From Dendrolimus kikuchii (Eukaryota; Arthropoda; Insecta; Lepidoptera; Lasiocampidae): a stretch of 64,000 bases of DNA. The DNA lies in assembly GCA_019925095.2 (NCBI GenBank), contig CM034406.1, positions 12,372,388 to 12,436,387 of the forward strand. Direction: 5' to 3'. The position numbers were made by a program, and so were the translations under genes. Below, one piece after another: positions 63,235 through 64,000 of the stretch. The notes under the pieces are model-generated. The model was not told the DNA's origin, did not search any database, and was given only the letters and a program-made list of their open reading frames with translations. The number at the start of each line of letters is the position of its first letter. Within the stretch, counting starts at the first letter, position 1.

Positions 63235-63315
63235 AGGCTCGCTAAGGGCCGGCCGACATTCGGCGGCGCCTGCGCACCTTGTATAAATCACTTGCCGCCG
63301 TCCCGCCATCATGTA
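63235..63315 (+). promoter_or_regulatory. Possible TATA promoter in a GC-rich patch
   Basis: GGGCCGGCCGACATTCGGCG, GCGCCTGCGCACC (NRF1-like) and TATAAAT at ~63281 followed by GCCGCCGTCCCGCCATCATG. The GC-rich block is isolated in AT-rich DNA. GCCGCC and GCCAT words recall the islands at 19.6 and 44.7 kb. No downstream coding exon seen to the window end. Confidence 0.3.
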
Positions 63316-63955
63316 GATTATCCGATTAACTACTCATCTGTAAACTAACATAGATCCTTTCTCCTTATACCGTGTTCTTGGCTACCTTTACATTTACGCC
63401 TGTTGATTTTGGGACAGTTTAGGTCCCGGAAAGGAAGAATTTAAAACCTTAACCCACTCTGATAAGTCTTAAATTAACGTAAAAACGCAGGTTTTTACTA
63501 AACTCTTGATCTTGGTTGTCAAAAATTAGAAGTGATCAGTTATGAAACAGATATGGCTGTTTTTTAATTTTTTGTCTATTCTATTAAAGAAAACCGGCCT
63601 AGTTTTATGATTTGGAGTCAAATTTAAAAAAAAAACTAAAAGGAGATATGATAGTGTTTTATCTATCTTGTCTACTCACTTTAAAGATCGATTACAATTG
63701 TTGTCAGTCAACCATAATCCACTGCCGGATATAGATATCCTGAAAGTTGTAGCTCATATTCCGTTCCTCGGCTTTCCTTATCTAGTTGCTACCGGCAATC
63801 TTAAGTAGGTCATTCATTCGCCGGACATCCTTCATTTCAAAAAATATTTGTCTTGTAAGAAATGTAATTCTGAAAAGTTCTTGAATAGTGCATAACTACA
63901 TAGTACCTACGAGAGAGTATTCTTCTCTCGATTTTTGATTTATTAATATTTAATA
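63316..63955. other. Unassigned
   Basis: No gene or repeat recognised. Confidence 0.4.
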
Positions 63956-63958
63956 AAT

Positions 63959-64000
63959 CTGTTGTTCGTGCCTACCCCGCAAGGGAACTGGCGTGAAGTT
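63959..64000 (+). mobile_element. Family R LINE 3' end, cut by window edge
   Basis: CTGTTGTTCGTGCCTACCCC then GCAAGGGAACTGGCGTGAAG and TT, the last codons of family R (to the TGA stop). The ATGT tail lies beyond the window. Confidence 0.8.

Noticed and set aside
1..64000. Defence island, toxin, virus or biosynthetic cluster
   Set aside because: No operons, no phage, viral or toxin-type proteins. All recognisable coding sequence belongs to retrotransposons or unclassified repeats.

Overview
This is an AT-rich, gene-poor stretch of an insect genome, most likely a moth or butterfly (Lepidoptera). The lineage call rests on the repeat content: non-autonomous Helitron-like elements ending in CAGCTAG, a short A-tailed retroposon whose end reads like CCATAGGCGATGGTAACCGC, tRNA-derived SINEs, BEL/Pao LTR elements, and several LINE 3' ends of types familiar from lepidopteran genomes. 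I found no convincing exon of a host gene, so the window is probably intergenic or deep intronic. Nearly everything that can be explained is transposon debris in nested layers.

The centrepiece is a structurally complete BEL/Pao retrotransposon at 21072-26221. It has two 428-bp LTRs (TG...CA, one substitution between them), a 5-bp target duplication CTTTC, a primer-binding site resembling the 3' end of tRNA-Tyr, and a gag-protease ORF. It has no recognisable reverse transcriptase or integrase, and its ORF is broken by a 110-bp LINE insertion. A second BEL family is represented by an LTR plus decayed gag (18142-19335, minus) and a solo LTR (29962-30472, plus). Its LTRs end in a 9-bp inverted repeat.

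LINE families recur through the window. Family R (RTE-like; stop codon almost directly followed by an ATGT-repeat tail) has six 5'-truncated copies, four with 12-13 bp target duplications. Family C (CR1-like; tail of ATCT repeats, conserved AGCGAT hairpin) has seven copies. Family J (Jockey-like, poly-A) has one good copy nested inside a family R copy (59911-61292) and one 3' UTR remnant. Family E (C-terminal domain ending AIQRGNAASILGT-like, possibly a restriction-like endonuclease) has four copies. A second RTE-like family (GRPKKRWMDCVK) has about four. A 310-bp A-tailed retroposon (family S) has about twelve copies. Helitron-like pieces are scattered from 1.7 to 55 kb. MITE-type palindromes lie at 48.25, 51.43, 53.34, 56.36 and 56.56 kb.

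The non-transposon signals worth attention are short CpG-rich islands with promoter-type motifs (Ets-like ACTTCCGGT, YY1/Pho-like ATGGCGGC, CRE-like TGACGTC) near 19.6 and 44.7 kb, weaker ones near 41.1 and 63.25 kb, a run of guanine tracts at 46.94 kb, several near-perfect hairpins, and an unclassified two-copy repeat with coding-like sequence (33.3-34.1 and 37.7-38.3 kb). The intervals between listed features are AT-rich and hold nothing I can assign.
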